Positions 11,323-22,505 of a stretch of DNA of 64,000 nucleotides are shown one piece after another. The stretch spans positions 699,475,257 through 699,539,256 of the forward strand of contig OX422209.1 of NCBI GenBank assembly GCA_949130495.1, read 5' to 3'. How positions within the stretch are numbered: the stretch's first letter is position 1; each line of letters begins with the position of its first letter. The DNA comes from Sambucus nigra. Taxonomy: Eukaryota > Streptophyta > Magnoliopsida > Dipsacales > Adoxaceae. The position numbers and the translations under genes are program-made. The notes beneath the pieces were generated by a model. The model saw only the letters and a program-made list of their open reading frames with translations, had not been told where the DNA came from and did not search any database.

Positions 11323-14300
11323 TTGGGCGACCTCAAGCACACAAAGGTCACTCTCCAATTAGCGGATCGATCAGTGAAGATTCCTCGAGGCATAGTCGAG
11401 GACGTGATCGTCCAAGTTGACACTTTCTACTTCCCGGTAGACTTTGTCATTTGGGACACGGAGCCTTCCTTAACCTCGACCAATCATGTTCCCATCATTC
11501 TCGGGCGCCCATTTTTAGCGACAGCTAACGCTATTATTAACACAAGGAATGGGCGAATGCAGCTCACTTTTGGGAATATGACATTAGAGACTAACATCTT
11601 CAACATAGCCCAACATACGAGAGAGGAAGATGATATTCACGCGGTGAGTCTCATAGATGAGATAGTAGAGGAGTACTTTGAGGAGAATTGTTGTGGCGAT
11701 GCCTTGGGATCCTGTCTGGTTTCGAGCAATGAGAGTAAGGGGACGTATACTGAGTACGAGAGGGAGATTGAGGAGTTAAGAGAGTTACTCGATGAGAGAG
11801 CGTCGGACGAGGACGCGAGAGATGTGAATTGGGTTTCTAGATTCGAGGAACTACCTCCGAGGGATACACACATGGCTCCCTCCAGTGAAAAATTTCCAAC
11901 CCTCGAATTAAAGAAACTCCCCTCCCATATCAAATATGCATACCTAGGAGAGGATGAGACATTCCCTGTTGTTATCTCCTCTAGCCTAGATGAAGGGCAG
12001 GAGGGCAAATTGTTGAGAATTCTGAGGAAGCACCAAGGTGCTTTTGGTTGGTGTATAGCTGATTTGAAGGGGATAAGTCCTCTGATTTGCACTCACAAGA
12101 TTCACCTCGAAGAGGATGTCAAGCCCTCTAGAGAAATGCAAAGAAGACTGAATCCCAATATGAAAGAAGTCGTGAGAACTGAGATTATCAAATTATTGGA
12201 TGCCAGGATTATCTACCCAATCTCGGATAGCAAGTCGGTGAGCCCCATTCAAGTCATCCTGAAGAAGTCGAGTATGACAGTGATTGAGAATACTAAGGGC
12301 GAGCTAGTTCCCCAACGTACCACCACCGGGTGGCGCGTTTGCATTGATTACCGGAAACTCAATGTGGGAACTAGGAAAGACCATTTTCCCTTGCCATTTA
12401 TCGATCAAATGCTTGAAAGAGTAGCGGGCCACCCTTACTATTGCTTCCTTGATGGTTATTCCGGATATAACCAAATTGAGGTAGATGTACTTGACCAAGA
12501 GAAGACAACCTTCACTTGCCCTTTTGGTACGTTTGCCTACAAACGTATGCCATTCGGCTTGTGTAATGCACCCGCGACCTTTCAAAGGTGCATGTTGAGC
12601 TTATTTAGTGACATGGTCGAAAGAGGACTTGAGGTGTTCATGGACGATTTCAGCGTTTTTGGCACCTCTTTCGATCTTTGTCTACAAAAATTGGAACAAG
12701 TACTTGCTCGGTGTGTGGAGAAGAACTTAGTGCTGAATTGGGAGAAATGCCATTTCATGGTCACTGAAGGAATAGTTCTTGGCCACATAGTATCATCTAA
12801 AGGCATAGAGGTTGATAGGGCTAAGATAGATGTCATAGCTGACCTTACCCCACCGAGATCGCTTAAAGACGTGCGCTCATTCTTGGGTCACGCCGGGTTT
12901 TATCGAAGGTTCATTAAGGACTTTAGCGCTATCGCTAGACCCTTAAGCAACCTTCTCATGAAGGACAACCCGTTTGAGTGGATCGAGGCATGCCAAAGCT
13001 CCTTTGACAAATTAAAGAACATGCTCGTATCCGCTCCCATCATGCAAGTTCCGGATTGGTCCCTACCATTCGAACTTATGTGTGATGCAAGCGATTACAC
13101 GATTGGGGCCGTTTTGGGCCAACGTAAAGATAAACAAGCTCATGTCATCTTATACGCTAGCCGGACCCTTACCGGACCTCAACTCAACTACTCTACCACG
13201 GAGAAGGAGTTGCTAGCGGTAGTCTTTTCCCTTGATAAGTTCAGATCATATCTAATTGGTTCTCCTATAATTGTCTTCACCGACCACGCGGCGTTGAAAT
13301 ATCTACTCGCTAAGAAAGACGCCAAGCCGCGCCTCATAAGGTGGATCCTACTCCTACAAGAGTTCAATCTCTCCATTAAAGATAAGAAAGGAGTAGAAAA
13401 TGTCGTTACCGACCATCTATCACGGCTTTCGTTCGACGTACCTAGTGATCCCATTCCCATAGACGAATACTTTCCGGATGAGCAACTTTTTGCTACCTCT
13501 TCTTTACCTTGGTTTGCGGATATAGTGAACTACCTTGTCACGGGAGCCGTCCCTCCCGACTGGACACCGCAAGATAAGAAGAGGTTTCTTACTTGGTCGC
13601 GCATGTTCTTCTACAATGATCCATTCTTGTTTAAATATTGCGCCGACCAAATCATCCGACGATGCATACCGGATGACGAGATCCCGAAAGCCATCCAGTT
13701 TTGTCATTCGGAAGCGTGTGGAGGCCACTTTTCCACGAAAAAGACGGTCGCTAAAATTCTGCAATGCGGTCTATATTGGACCACATTATTCCGGGATGTG
13801 AACAATGCTTACAAATCTTGTAATAGGTGCCAACGGATGGGAGCCATTACTCGACGAGACATGATGCCTCTTACCCCCATACTCATCATTGAGATCTTCG
13901 ACTGTTGGGGTATTGACTTCATGGGTCCCTTTCCCCCGTCCTTTGGTTTCTTATACATCCTTGTTGCGGTAGATTACGTTTCCAAATGGGTAGAAGCTAT
14001 AGCTACCAAAACAAATGACAACAAGGTGGTGATAAAGTTCCTACAGGAACACATACTTTCCCGCTTCGGTGCTCCGAAAGCGATAATTAGTGATAATGGC
14101 AAGCACTTTTGCAATTGGATATTCGGGAAGCTTATGAGAAAGTATGGCGTCGTTCACAAGGTTGGAACGACGTATCACCCACAAACAAATGGGCAGGCCG
14201 AACTAGCGAATCGTGAGATCAAGAACATTCTCGAGAAGACTGTCAATTCTAACCGGAAAGATTGGTCACTTAGACTGAACGATTCGCTATGGGCCTATCG

Positions 14301-14724
14301 CACCGCATATAAAAATCAGCTTGGCATGTCCCCTTTACGCTTTGTGTATGGCAAGCCTTGCCATCTCCCCGTGGAGTTAGAACACAAAGCGTATTGGGCA
14401 ATTAAGGAGCTCAATTATGCCATGGATAAAGCCGGTGAAGCTCGCAAGCTTCAAATAAATGAGTTAGAGGAGATACGCAATGATGCGTATGAGAATGCCA
14501 AAATTGCCAAAGAAAGGATGAAACTCGCTCACGATAGCATCATTCGACGCAAAGAGTTTCTTCCCTGGCAAAAAGTTCTTCTCTATAACTCTCGGCTTCA
14601 TCTCTTTCCGGGCAAGTTGCGGTCGCGATGGTCTGGCCCGTTTGTTGTCAAGAATGTTTTCCCCCACGGAGCTGTCGAATTAGAAGATTTAAAAGGGGGA
14701 AATACATTCAAAGTGAATGGATAA
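11323..14724 (+). pseudogene. Athila pol: protease end, RT, RNase H, integrase
   Basis: An uninterrupted 1133-codon frame. In order it holds the rest of the protease ([12 protein letters not shown]), RT (VCIDYRKLN near residue 338; catalytic FMDDFSVFG near residue 438), RNase H ([24 protein letters not shown]), the integrase HHCC zinc module (residues about 790-840) and the integrase core with Asp in WGIDFMGP, Asp in ISDNGKHF and Glu in NGQAE. The C-terminal module reads [18 protein letters not shown]. All catalytic residues I can place are present. It is called a pseudogene only because the frameshift and stop upstream separate it from its gag start; sequencing error or recent mutation could explain both. 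Confidence 0.92.
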
Positions 14725-15365
14725 CGCCTAAAGCCATATCTTGATGCGTACGAGGAGGAAGTCGACACCGTTTGGTTGTCGGACCCCGTTTACGGGATAG
14801 AGTGAACGGTTTCAGTTAGGTCGTCGCACCCCCGACGCGTATGGGGTGAGAGTCGTGTATGTCGTGAGAGTCGTGTGTGTCGTGTGCGTTAGTGAGTGTC
14901 GTTAGGATTTTAGTACATTTGGGTTTAGCATGTGCATGTTCGGGAATTGGGTCAATTCGGGTGACCGGTGATGTTGAGAGGTCCTTAGTCTATAATTGGT
15001 GAGGAGCGCGTTTTAAAAGTGCAATATTTCGAGGAAGAGAGGTTGAAATCCAGTTTCGGGGAAATTCCAGCCTAAAATCCCCAGACCGGACTGGTTCCTT
15101 TAATTTTAAAACGGACCGGTCCGCCTGTCGAATTTTTTGGAAATTAAAGACCCGAACCGGTCCGCCTTCTGCAGATTCGTTTAATCCTTTCCTCCCATTC
15201 ACCCCCTTCCCCCCAATTGCCATCCTTCCCTCCAATTCGGTTTCCCACATCCCCATACACCTTTTCCCTCCAAATCCCTTCCCCTCCACTATAAATTCAG
15301 CCCTACCCCTCCCCTTCTCTTCACACCTCAAACACAACTTCTCTCCTCTCCCTCTCCAGATTTTT
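14725..15365 (+). other. Athila pol-to-ORF3 spacer with ACCGGTCCGCC motifs
   Basis: No gene is seen. It has short GTCGTG-rich repeats near 14850-14900 and, at 15083-15166, three copies or part-copies of the ACCGGTCCGCC motif that is clustered in the LTRs. A C/T-rich stretch (about 15190-15360) leads to the ORF3 start and could be its leader or promoter. Confidence 0.7.
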
Positions 15366-16556
15366 ATGAGTTCCATCCTCTCTGTCTCCATGGCCCCTCG
15401 TGTTGCCCCCACAAAATACGCGTCCACCGACATCCTACCCTCCGGGGGCAACGAGTTTCACTCTCGCCAAGAGGAGCAATGGTGCACCCACTTCTTCGGG
15501 ACAAGCCGCAAACTCCATATGGAGCGCGCGGTTCAATGGAGCGCGCTGCCCAATTCTGTCACGGCCCTATTCATGGCCCGGGGGTGGTGTCGTTTCCTCA
15601 ACGAACCCCATGAAGCCGTGTGGGCTTCCGAGGTCCGGTTATTCTATGGCACACTCGTGCGGATGGGCCAATTTGAGGCCCAAGCTTACGTCGATGGGAC
15701 GGTCGTTCCTTTTTCCTTAGCCATCCTCACGGCCAAATTGGCCACCTTTGGTGTTCCGGACCCCCAAGACTTCACATATCCAAGGAACGTTCCTTCGGTC
15801 GCTAAGGACGTCATCATGGAACGCATTGCTCCAAACGTGGCTTGGGCGGGTCAAACCGTCGCTGTTGGACAACTCAACGAAAAGGCGCGCCTCACTTTCC
15901 AAATTGTGTGCGCCAACATTCTTCAAACGTCCAACGATTCCGCCATGAGGCCTCGGCAAGCCACCTTGACCTATCATCTCTTCGATCCCCAAACTTCCAT
16001 CCATTTGGCCCGCACATTGTATGCCGACATCATCGCCGCCTCTTTGGATGAGAAGGGTGCCGCCCCTTTGCCCTATGCCCGTTTGATCACGTCTATCCTC
16101 CAAGACGCCGGCATTGAGGCCCCGCTCGACCGCACCCGGATTCCCGGTCCCTTTGGACAGGGCACTCGCACTAAGAGTGCCAAACAGCTAGCCATAATCC
16201 GGGCACGGCGGGGTCATGATAGCGAAGAAGAGGCCGCCTCGGGAGAGAGCGCGGGGGAGGAGGCCGCCGACGCGGACGTTGAGGTGGGTGACGTCGGCAC
16301 CGACGACGAGTCGGCGGACGAGGAGGACGACCCGAACTTTGAGTGGGTGGGTACCGATATCTCGACCCGGTTGTCCACCCTTGAGACCCAATTCGAGACC
16401 TTTATGATCGACTACCGTCGAGATCAAAGTCGGGCGTCTCGAATGCAAACGGATATCTACCGACGCCTAGGGGACCCTAATGAGCCACTCCCATCACATT
16501 TTCATGACCCCTATGGCCCCGACGCGCCCAGCTCATCCCATTTCCCTTCCCCGTGA
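15366..16556 (+). CDS. Athila third ORF, plant transposon protein domain (env-position ORF)
   Basis: An intact 396-codon frame in the position of the Athila env-like gene. Residues about 55-230 (core ARGWCRFLNEPHEAVW, then VRLFYG and an IPFS-type stretch) resemble the 'putative plant transposon protein' domain common in such ORFs. Residues 280-325 are a Glu/Asp/Ala-rich acidic stretch, followed by a short amphipathic region. I see no signal peptide and no transmembrane segment, so the classical env features are absent. It is much more GC-rich than the surrounding DNA. An alternative start is the second Met at residue 9. Function is unknown; the absence of any stop in this GC-rich frame suggests recent selection or youth. 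Confidence 0.7.
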   Translation: MSSILSVSMAPRVAPTKYASTDILPSGGNEFHSRQEEQWCTHFFGTSRKLHMERAVQWSALPNSVTALFMARGWCRFLNEPHEAVWASEVRLFYGTLVRMGQFEAQAYVDGTVVPFSLAILTAKLATFGVPDPQDFTYPRNVPSVAKDVIMERIAPNVAWAGQTVAVGQLNEKARLTFQIVCANILQTSNDSAMRPRQATLTYHLFDPQTSIHLARTLYADIIAASLDEKGAAPLPYARLITSILQDAGIEAPLDRTRIPGPFGQGTRTKSAKQLAIIRARRGHDSEEEAASGESAGEEAADADVEVGDVGTDDESADEEDDPNFEWVGTDISTRLSTLETQFETFMIDYRRDQSRASRMQTDIYRRLGDPNEPLPSHFHDPYGPDAPSSSHFPSP

Positions 16557-18287
16557 TGTTTTGCTGGTTATGGACTGTTTTGATGTATTCCTTCTCATGT
16601 CACACATATGCTGTATTCCTGTTTGTACCACAGTCTTATGATATAAAAAGTTGCATTTTCTATATTTGTTTGTTTTAATTATTGCACTTCTTATTTTGCC
16701 TTATTTAGATTTTAGTCCTTTTTGCTTGAGGACAATGCAAAAGTCTAAGTTAGGGGGGGTCACAAGTGCATATTTCTAAAACTTCACAAATTTTAAAAAA
16801 TGCCCAAAATTTCCAAAAAAAAATCATAAAAGTATGATAAATCCAAAAATATTTTTGTTCAAAATAAATAAAAGTTGGGATTCAAATTTTTCAAAAATAT
16901 CATTAAAAGTCAAATTGAAGTCTCAAAGTGTAAAAAGTCAACATACACAAAGCCGAAATTGACCAAAGATGGAAATTGTGCAAAAATTGACGACTTAACG
17001 AATAAATGTGGAGATTAACAAACCCGGTGAGATTCGAGCCTATCACATTTTGCGAGTTTTTTTAAATCAATCCGAGTTAATTGTTAACTCAAAGTTCTTT
17101 TTAGCGCCTAATAAGTTGTCAAGGATCTCAATCCTTTCATTTTGATCGGTTTTGAAAAATGTGTGCAATATTGCCTTGAAAAACGTGCCAAATTAGTCTC
17201 TAAACTTAAATTCATCTCGAAACGCATATGGTAACGCAATTGGCATTTTGGACAATGAAGTAGTCCCTCGTTTGTCACCCAAAAATATTGGCCTGAAAAA
17301 GTAGCAAAAAATTACCCTTTGCAACCCAAATTGAGCCGAATAATTTTTCCTTTCGTTTGACAACCCGAAAAACCCCATCTGGCCCGGAATTGTGAAAGTT
17401 GAAAAATCCCAGAATTTGAGTCCGAAGAGTGCATAAAAAGGGGCAAGAGAAAAAATAAATATGCTCAACAAAAATAGTGAGAAAAGAAAAGAAGTGAAAA
17501 ACAGAAAAAATAGAGAAAAAGAAAAAAAAATGAGCAATAGCCCAGAAAAAGCACCAATGGACATCATAAATAACTTTTCCAATTACAACCTTCCCTACCA
17601 TTTTCATTTTACCCAATACACCTTTAACCCGAAAAAGTCCTAACCGAGTCTAAAGTGTAGAATTGGTTACCGCGTAGAGAGCTAATACACCAAAAGATAA
17701 TAAAGGAGATTAAGTACGCGAATAAGAGGCAATGTTCCCGTTTTTAAAACCGTAATCCGTTGATGAGATCCTTTCACCATGAAATTTTCGTCTTTCTAAT
17801 TGTATGCGTGATTTTGCGTCCATTATATTTACTCTTTATATCATGCATACCGAGAGAAAAGCCATATTCCGAGTGGTTCGTTTGAGAGAGCTTCCTGTGA
17901 GAATTTGAAATCAAAACGAATTTTCAGATAAGTAACGTAATGATTAATCGGTGGAAATCGGCGGTTATATTTATGGCTTCGCACACACGCACTACAGTTT
18001 GAGACTTGTAAACATGACTTAATAATGACTATTTTCTGGAAAAGTTTGAATTATACAATTTTTGGTTATTTTGAAGTTCCTTGAGTCGAATTTTGTGGGT
18101 ATATTCTCTACAAACCCTCACGAGACACAACTCGTCCCACTAGGGTAACCTAGGGGTTTAAAGGCTTGTTGCATACGCTAAATGCAATCGCGTGCCCGCG
18201 AAAGAGGTATTTTATCCCAATAAAATGTTTTTCAAGAGTTGAGCCTTGCTAGAATTCTTTTACATTGCTCGGGACGCGCAAAGTTCT
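16557..18287 (+). other. Athila 3' untranslated region with an internal PPT-like copy
   Basis: No coding frame of note. At 16725-16761 the text GCTTGAGGACAATGC is followed by AAAGTCTAAGTTAGGGGGGG. This parallels the real polypurine tract at 18284-18300, which is preceded by TTGCTCGGGAC and GCAAAGTTC. The rest is A-rich and unstructured to my eye. Confidence 0.6.
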
Positions 18288-18301
18288 AAGTTAGGGGGGT
18301 T
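18288..18301 (+). promoter_or_regulatory. Athila polypurine tract
   Basis: AAGTTAGGGGGGT(T) directly precedes the TG of the 3' LTR at 18302, as expected for the plus-strand primer. Confidence 0.85.
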
Positions 18302-19870
18302 TGATTAGGCATAAATTCTTCCTAATTTATCCCTTAATTTCGGTACTTTAATCACCTCGAACAACGTAATTGGATTGACTTTATCTCATAATCTTGCTAC
18401 TGACTTATCCTAACAAGTACACCGAGTTTCTGGTATTTCGTTATGAGTTTACAGGTGTCTAATGTCAAGAAATGGAAGAAGGAAACTGGAAGAATAGAGA
18501 AAGTCAACAAGCAAAGTCAAAAGGGCAAAAGAGTCATTCCTACCCAGAATCCGGATGAGGTACCTAAAGAGAAGTTGAAGGTATCATCCTCACAAGCACC
18601 TAGGAAGAAACGGCACCTCAATCGGATACTCGGAGCAAAAGATATGGGCAGTCAAAGTTTGAAGGAAAAGTCAAATAGGCGGACCGGACCGATGTACACA
18701 AATCCAGAGAACTGCGAACCGAAGGCAAACCGAAGAAGGCAAAAATTAAAAGAACCGATCCGCCACCGGACCGGTCCGCCTGAAAAATAAAAGAACCGAT
18801 CCGCTTTAGAAGCAGACCGATCCGCCTAAGGGCCGGACCGGTCCGCCCATCGAGATTTTGTTTTCTGATTCTCCTCTAAAGACTCCGATTTATACTCAAC
18901 TTCTTGTAATTTCATGTAGGGTATAAAAACCCGAATTATTTTCATTGTAAAGAAGGCAAGAATGTGGGGAGTTAGTTTAATCTCTCATTTTCTTCCACAA
19001 ACCCTAGTTTAGCAACTTTATTCATTTTAATTCAAGACTGAAGCTTTGATTCCGATTGTGAGTACTTCTAGTTAATTGATTGAATGCTGTGGTAAAAAAA
19101 TTAGTGAGTATCTCATCTTTTCAATTCTTTTTTTTACATCATTGTACGAGTTTGCCTTAGATTAATCATGGTTTTCTGCACATTGAAATCTGTCTTCATC
19201 ACTTTCGGTATGTCCGACTAGATTTCTAAGGTCGGGTTACATGAACCCAACCTGATGTGGTAATTGCACGTATAAAATTAATCCTCTGAATTTAGTGATT
19301 AATTGTGACCGTATTGCGTAGGAACACAACAATTGTAGGTCTAAATATCTCGTTTGCCTCTGGGTAACCGGGATGATTGAGAATATAATTCGAGTGTCAC
19401 TATCGTGATACCGATTTACTCATCCTTTGATTAAGTATGACGCGGGCTTGAACCTCGTATACGTAATGCTTGGGAGTACTAAAGACTGGGTCAAATTAAT
19501 TAGATAAATTTACGATTAGTATTATAACTGCAGTACACTAGGGTTGGGGGATTGTATTCCCGTCCTATTTTTTCCATCATCTCATTTAAAAGTTCAAATC
19601 AAATTTTCATTCACATTTTAGGTAATTTAGTGTAATTGCACATTTTCATAACTACATAATTGCATTTAGCTTAATCATTCCCAAAATCAAATCTTTTTCT
19701 TTCTTCTTAGAGTCAACGTTAGGATTCCTCTGTCTTATCCCGTCGTCACAACTCCGTTTTCCTTTTTCCCTGAGGATCGATACCCGACTTGTCGGATTAT
19801 TACTTGAACGACAGGCTTGCACTTGAGCCTAAAGAGTACACACTTTAGAGACACATTCTGAGTCGTGTCA
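18302..19870 (+). repeat. Athila 3' LTR (1569 bp)
   Basis: A near-identical copy of 7460-9048 (about 16 substitutions by eye). It lacks 21 bp within the palindromic ACCGGT motif cluster and has one extra T near the start. It ends in GTGTCA followed by the CCAAC duplication. Confidence 0.92.
18443..18790 (+). CDS. Small basic ORF inside the 3' LTR
   Basis: A 115-codon copy of the LTR ORF at 7600-7968, seven codons shorter because of the in-frame 21-bp deletion, with a few substitutions. No known domain; possibly fortuitous. Confidence 0.2.
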   Translation: MSLQVSNVKKWKKETGRIEKVNKQSQKGKRVIPTQNPDEVPKEKLKVSSSQAPRKKRHLNRILGAKDMGSQSLKEKSNRRTGPMYTNPENCEPKANRRRQKLKEPIRHRTGPPEK

Positions 19871-20000
19871 CCAACCAAGTTTGAGCAATACCAGAATGCT
19901 GCGAGATTTGAACTTTATTAACTCTTCTTTTGCTTTAGATGATCCTCCAGCTGGAATAGGTCATGTACCTAAATCTGAAGGAAAGAAACCAATAGAATAG
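19871..20000 (+). pseudogene. Antisense additional ORF, C-terminal remainder after the Athila insertion
   Basis: If the Athila element and one CCAAC copy are removed, the frame that stops at 7459 continues here without a shift for about 40 codons and ends at TAG 19998-20000. This shows that the element landed inside a coding frame. The tail is Pro/Lys-rich with no recognised domain. Confidence 0.65.
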
Positions 20001-20640
20001 GCTATTTGTATTTTGTTAGTGATTGTTTGAAGAAAAAATCATCTTTTTGTAATATTGTTTCCTTGGAAATAAATTAATTATATGATGTTTATCTTTTCAA
20101 TCTTCATGAGATTAATTATAATACTTCTATACTTCACTGAGCATACATATATCTATAAAGGTATAATTTTTCCTTTGTTAATTTGATTACCTAGATAATG
20201 GAACGTTGTCCCATATGTTTGCCTAGTTGTAGTGACTTATCACCCATAAGTGCTTAAGCAGTGGAATTATTTTTATCCCATGTTCCTGCTTAGTTATAGC
20301 AATCATTTATGTAAATAATTGCCTTGGTGCCTAGGCAGTGGATATTTTACCCATCTTCTTGCCTATTTTAGATGCCACTTGGGTCACCCATAATCAAACA
20401 GGCCTTGCCTTGCTCGATTGTTATGCCAACATTGTTGGTTGTGTTGATGTCGACCAACTTGTAGTTGGTGATTGCTGATGCCGACCAATTTTGTTGGTGT
20501 TTGTGCTGATGCCGACCAACTTTGTTGAGAAATTTTTTTGTTGTTACTGAGTTAGGTTAGTGTGTAGCACTAGTACTCCAAAAAAAATTAACACAAACAA
20601 ATGTTGGGAAATCTGCGTTTTCATTCATTCTGAAATAATG
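20001..20640. repeat. Non-coding strip with degenerate tandem repeats between antisense ORF and pol
   Basis: No gene is visible. Two diverged units of about 81 bp run from about 20215 to 20390 (anchor GTGCTTAAGCAGTGGA, then GTGCCTAGGCAGTGGA). They are followed by about three shorter units with TGATGCCGACCAA and GTTGG at 20445-20535. Since the antisense ORF and pol converge here, the strip is probably their shared 3' untranslated region. Confidence 0.5.
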
Positions 20641-20779
20641 GGGTACATATACAGTTACATTACTAGTAGTACTTTCGTAGGTGCTCTACATTCCAAGGAT
20701 TCTTCAATTTTTCCCCTTCTAGAGTTTTTATTCTATAAGTGCCAGGTCGAACAACAGCTGTGACACTATAGGGCCCATG

Positions 20780-21754
20780 CCAGTTGGCTTCCAACTTACT
20801 GTGCTTTTAAATTACCTTCTTAAGCACATAATCTCCCTCCTTGAGATCACATTTCTTGACTCTTTTATTGTAGAAGATGGCGGTCCTTTGCCGATAAACT
20901 GCATTTCGGATTGCTGCGTCTTCTCTGACTTCTTCAAGCATGTCCAAGTCCAAACGTCTCATCAAATCGCTTATCGGAGGACTGAAATTAAGAACCCTAT
21001 GAGTAGGTAGTCCTAATTCAATAGGTATCACTGCTTCACTCCCAAAAGCTAACATATAAGGAAATTCCCCAGTTGTTGTTCGGGGAGTTGTTCTATAAGC
21101 CCATAGCACTGAGTGCAACTTGTTTATCCAGTTTCCTTTAGCATCATCCAACCTTTTCTTCAACCCATTCAAGAGAGTTCTGTTCGTCACCTCTATTTGC
21201 CCATTACTTTTGGGATGACCCGGAGCAGAATGAATCTTTTGAATGTTAGACTGTAGACAGTACGCAACGAACTCCTCATTATCAAATTAAGTATCGTGAT
21301 TAGTGATAAAAGCATGTGGGAGTCCATATCTGTAAATAATATTCTTCCAAATGAACTGATAGACCCTTTCGTAGGCCATATCGATGAGAGGTTCAGTTTC
21401 CACCCATTTTGTGAAATAATCAACAGCGGCCACTAGATATTTGAATCGTCCTCTTGTGGTCGGCAAAGGCCTGACTAAATCTATTCCCCACATGACAAAT
21501 TTCCAGGGTGAAGTGATTGGTTCTAACAGTGCCTGAGGAGTTCTTCGTATAGTACAAAATCAATGGCACTTGTCGCATTTCTTAGCGTAAGCTGTACAAT
21601 CAGCGCGCATTATTGGCCAGTAGTACCCTTGCATATTTATTCTTTGTAAAAGATTTCTTCCTGCTATGTGAGCTCCATAAGATCTTTCATGAGTTTCTTC
21701 TATCAGATCTTTAACTTCGACTGGGTGAACACATCTTTGCAGACCAGCTATCAC
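20780..21754 (-). pseudogene. Tat element integrase, decayed
   Basis: Reading leftward, the frame holds the HHCC module (residues around THERSYGAHIAGRNLL and CDKCH, 21560-21754), the core beginning WGIDLVRPLP, and the C-terminal region with WAYRTTPRTTTGEFPY at 20807-21190. Several stops interrupt it. The second catalytic Asp position reads ITNHDT where ITDNGT is normal, so Asp is replaced by Asn; the Glu in NGQIE survives. The enzyme would insert element cDNA into the nuclear genome but cannot be active here. Confidence 0.85.
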
Positions 21755-22048
21755 ACCTCTTCTGTATAGAACTCCGTCGTTTAAGATGTATCTCGCAGAT
21801 TTAAACTTTAACCTCTTGGGTGCAAGTTAGTTGGTTGGTAACGTGCCTTCTTTAATATAAACCCTGATGAGATCCATCTAGCAAGGACTCATATCCAAAA
21901 TGATAAAATTCACCATCAAATCTTCATAAATACTTCGGCTTGCCAGTATCTCAATTGAAATTATTCTTCGTAGCTCGGTGCGTGTAGTTAAAGCTAACTG
22001 AACAAGCGCATCTGCTCTCATATTCTCCAGTCTTGGTATTCTAATTAC

Positions 22049-22339
22049 TTAGACGGCTGCCAAATATGATACAATCTCCATGGCTTTAGCTAAATACCTC
22101 GACATGAACTCTCCTTTTGATGCGTAAAGATTAAGCATTTGATTTACCACTAGTTGTGAATCACTGAACACCATAACTTTCTCTGCATTCAATGATTTAG
22201 CTAAGCTGAGGCCCACAATTACGGCTTCATACTCAACTTTATTGTTGGAAGCTTTGAATTGGAAACGCAGAGCATATTCTATATCTAATCTATCTGGACT
22301 ATTGAGAATAATTCCAGCTCTGCAGCCTGTCGCGCACAA
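22049..22339 (-). pseudogene. Tat element second (archaeal-type) RNase H
   Basis: It contains NKVEYEAVIVGLSLAK and MVFSDSQLVVNQM, the hallmark of the extra RNase H between RNase H and integrase in Tat-lineage elements. It lies in the integrase frame, one shift away from RT, and the start is damaged. Confidence 0.85.
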
Positions 22340-22505
22340 GGAACCATCAACGTATAACTAAAATATATAGGGATATTATTATCAAACGCTTGGTCTGACA
22401 AAATTCCTTGATGGAATATCTGGTGCTTCTTTTCTCCATTCTTCAACTTCGGCCTTTTACCAGAAGATACTAGTGGATTGGCTACTATCTTTTTTAGCAG
22501 GTTTT

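Larger units (their letters stand above)
7460..19870 (+). mobile_element. Complete Athila-type Ty3/Gypsy retrotransposon, 12.4 kb
   Basis: LTRs at 7460-9048 and 18302-19870 both begin TGATTAGG and end GTGTCA. They are flanked by a perfect 5-bp target duplication, CCAAC (7455-7459 and 19871-19875). The internal order is a tRNA-Asp-type primer-binding site, gag, protease, RT, RNase H, integrase, a third ORF and a polypurine tract. There is no second archaeal-type RNase H, and the protease motif is DLGAS, as in Athila. Comparing the LTRs by eye gives about 16 substitutions, one 21-bp indel and one 1-bp indel, roughly 1% divergence, so this is the youngest large insertion in the window. Confidence 0.9.

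Noticed and set aside
15717..16448. Several opposite-strand and alternative-frame ORFs over the Athila third ORF
   Set aside because: GC-rich coding DNA commonly opens other frames; they have no independent features.
20452..20460. TGTTGATGT resembling the start of the missing Tat LTR
   Set aside because: The similarity stops after nine bases and the following sequence belongs to the GACCAA repeat strip.
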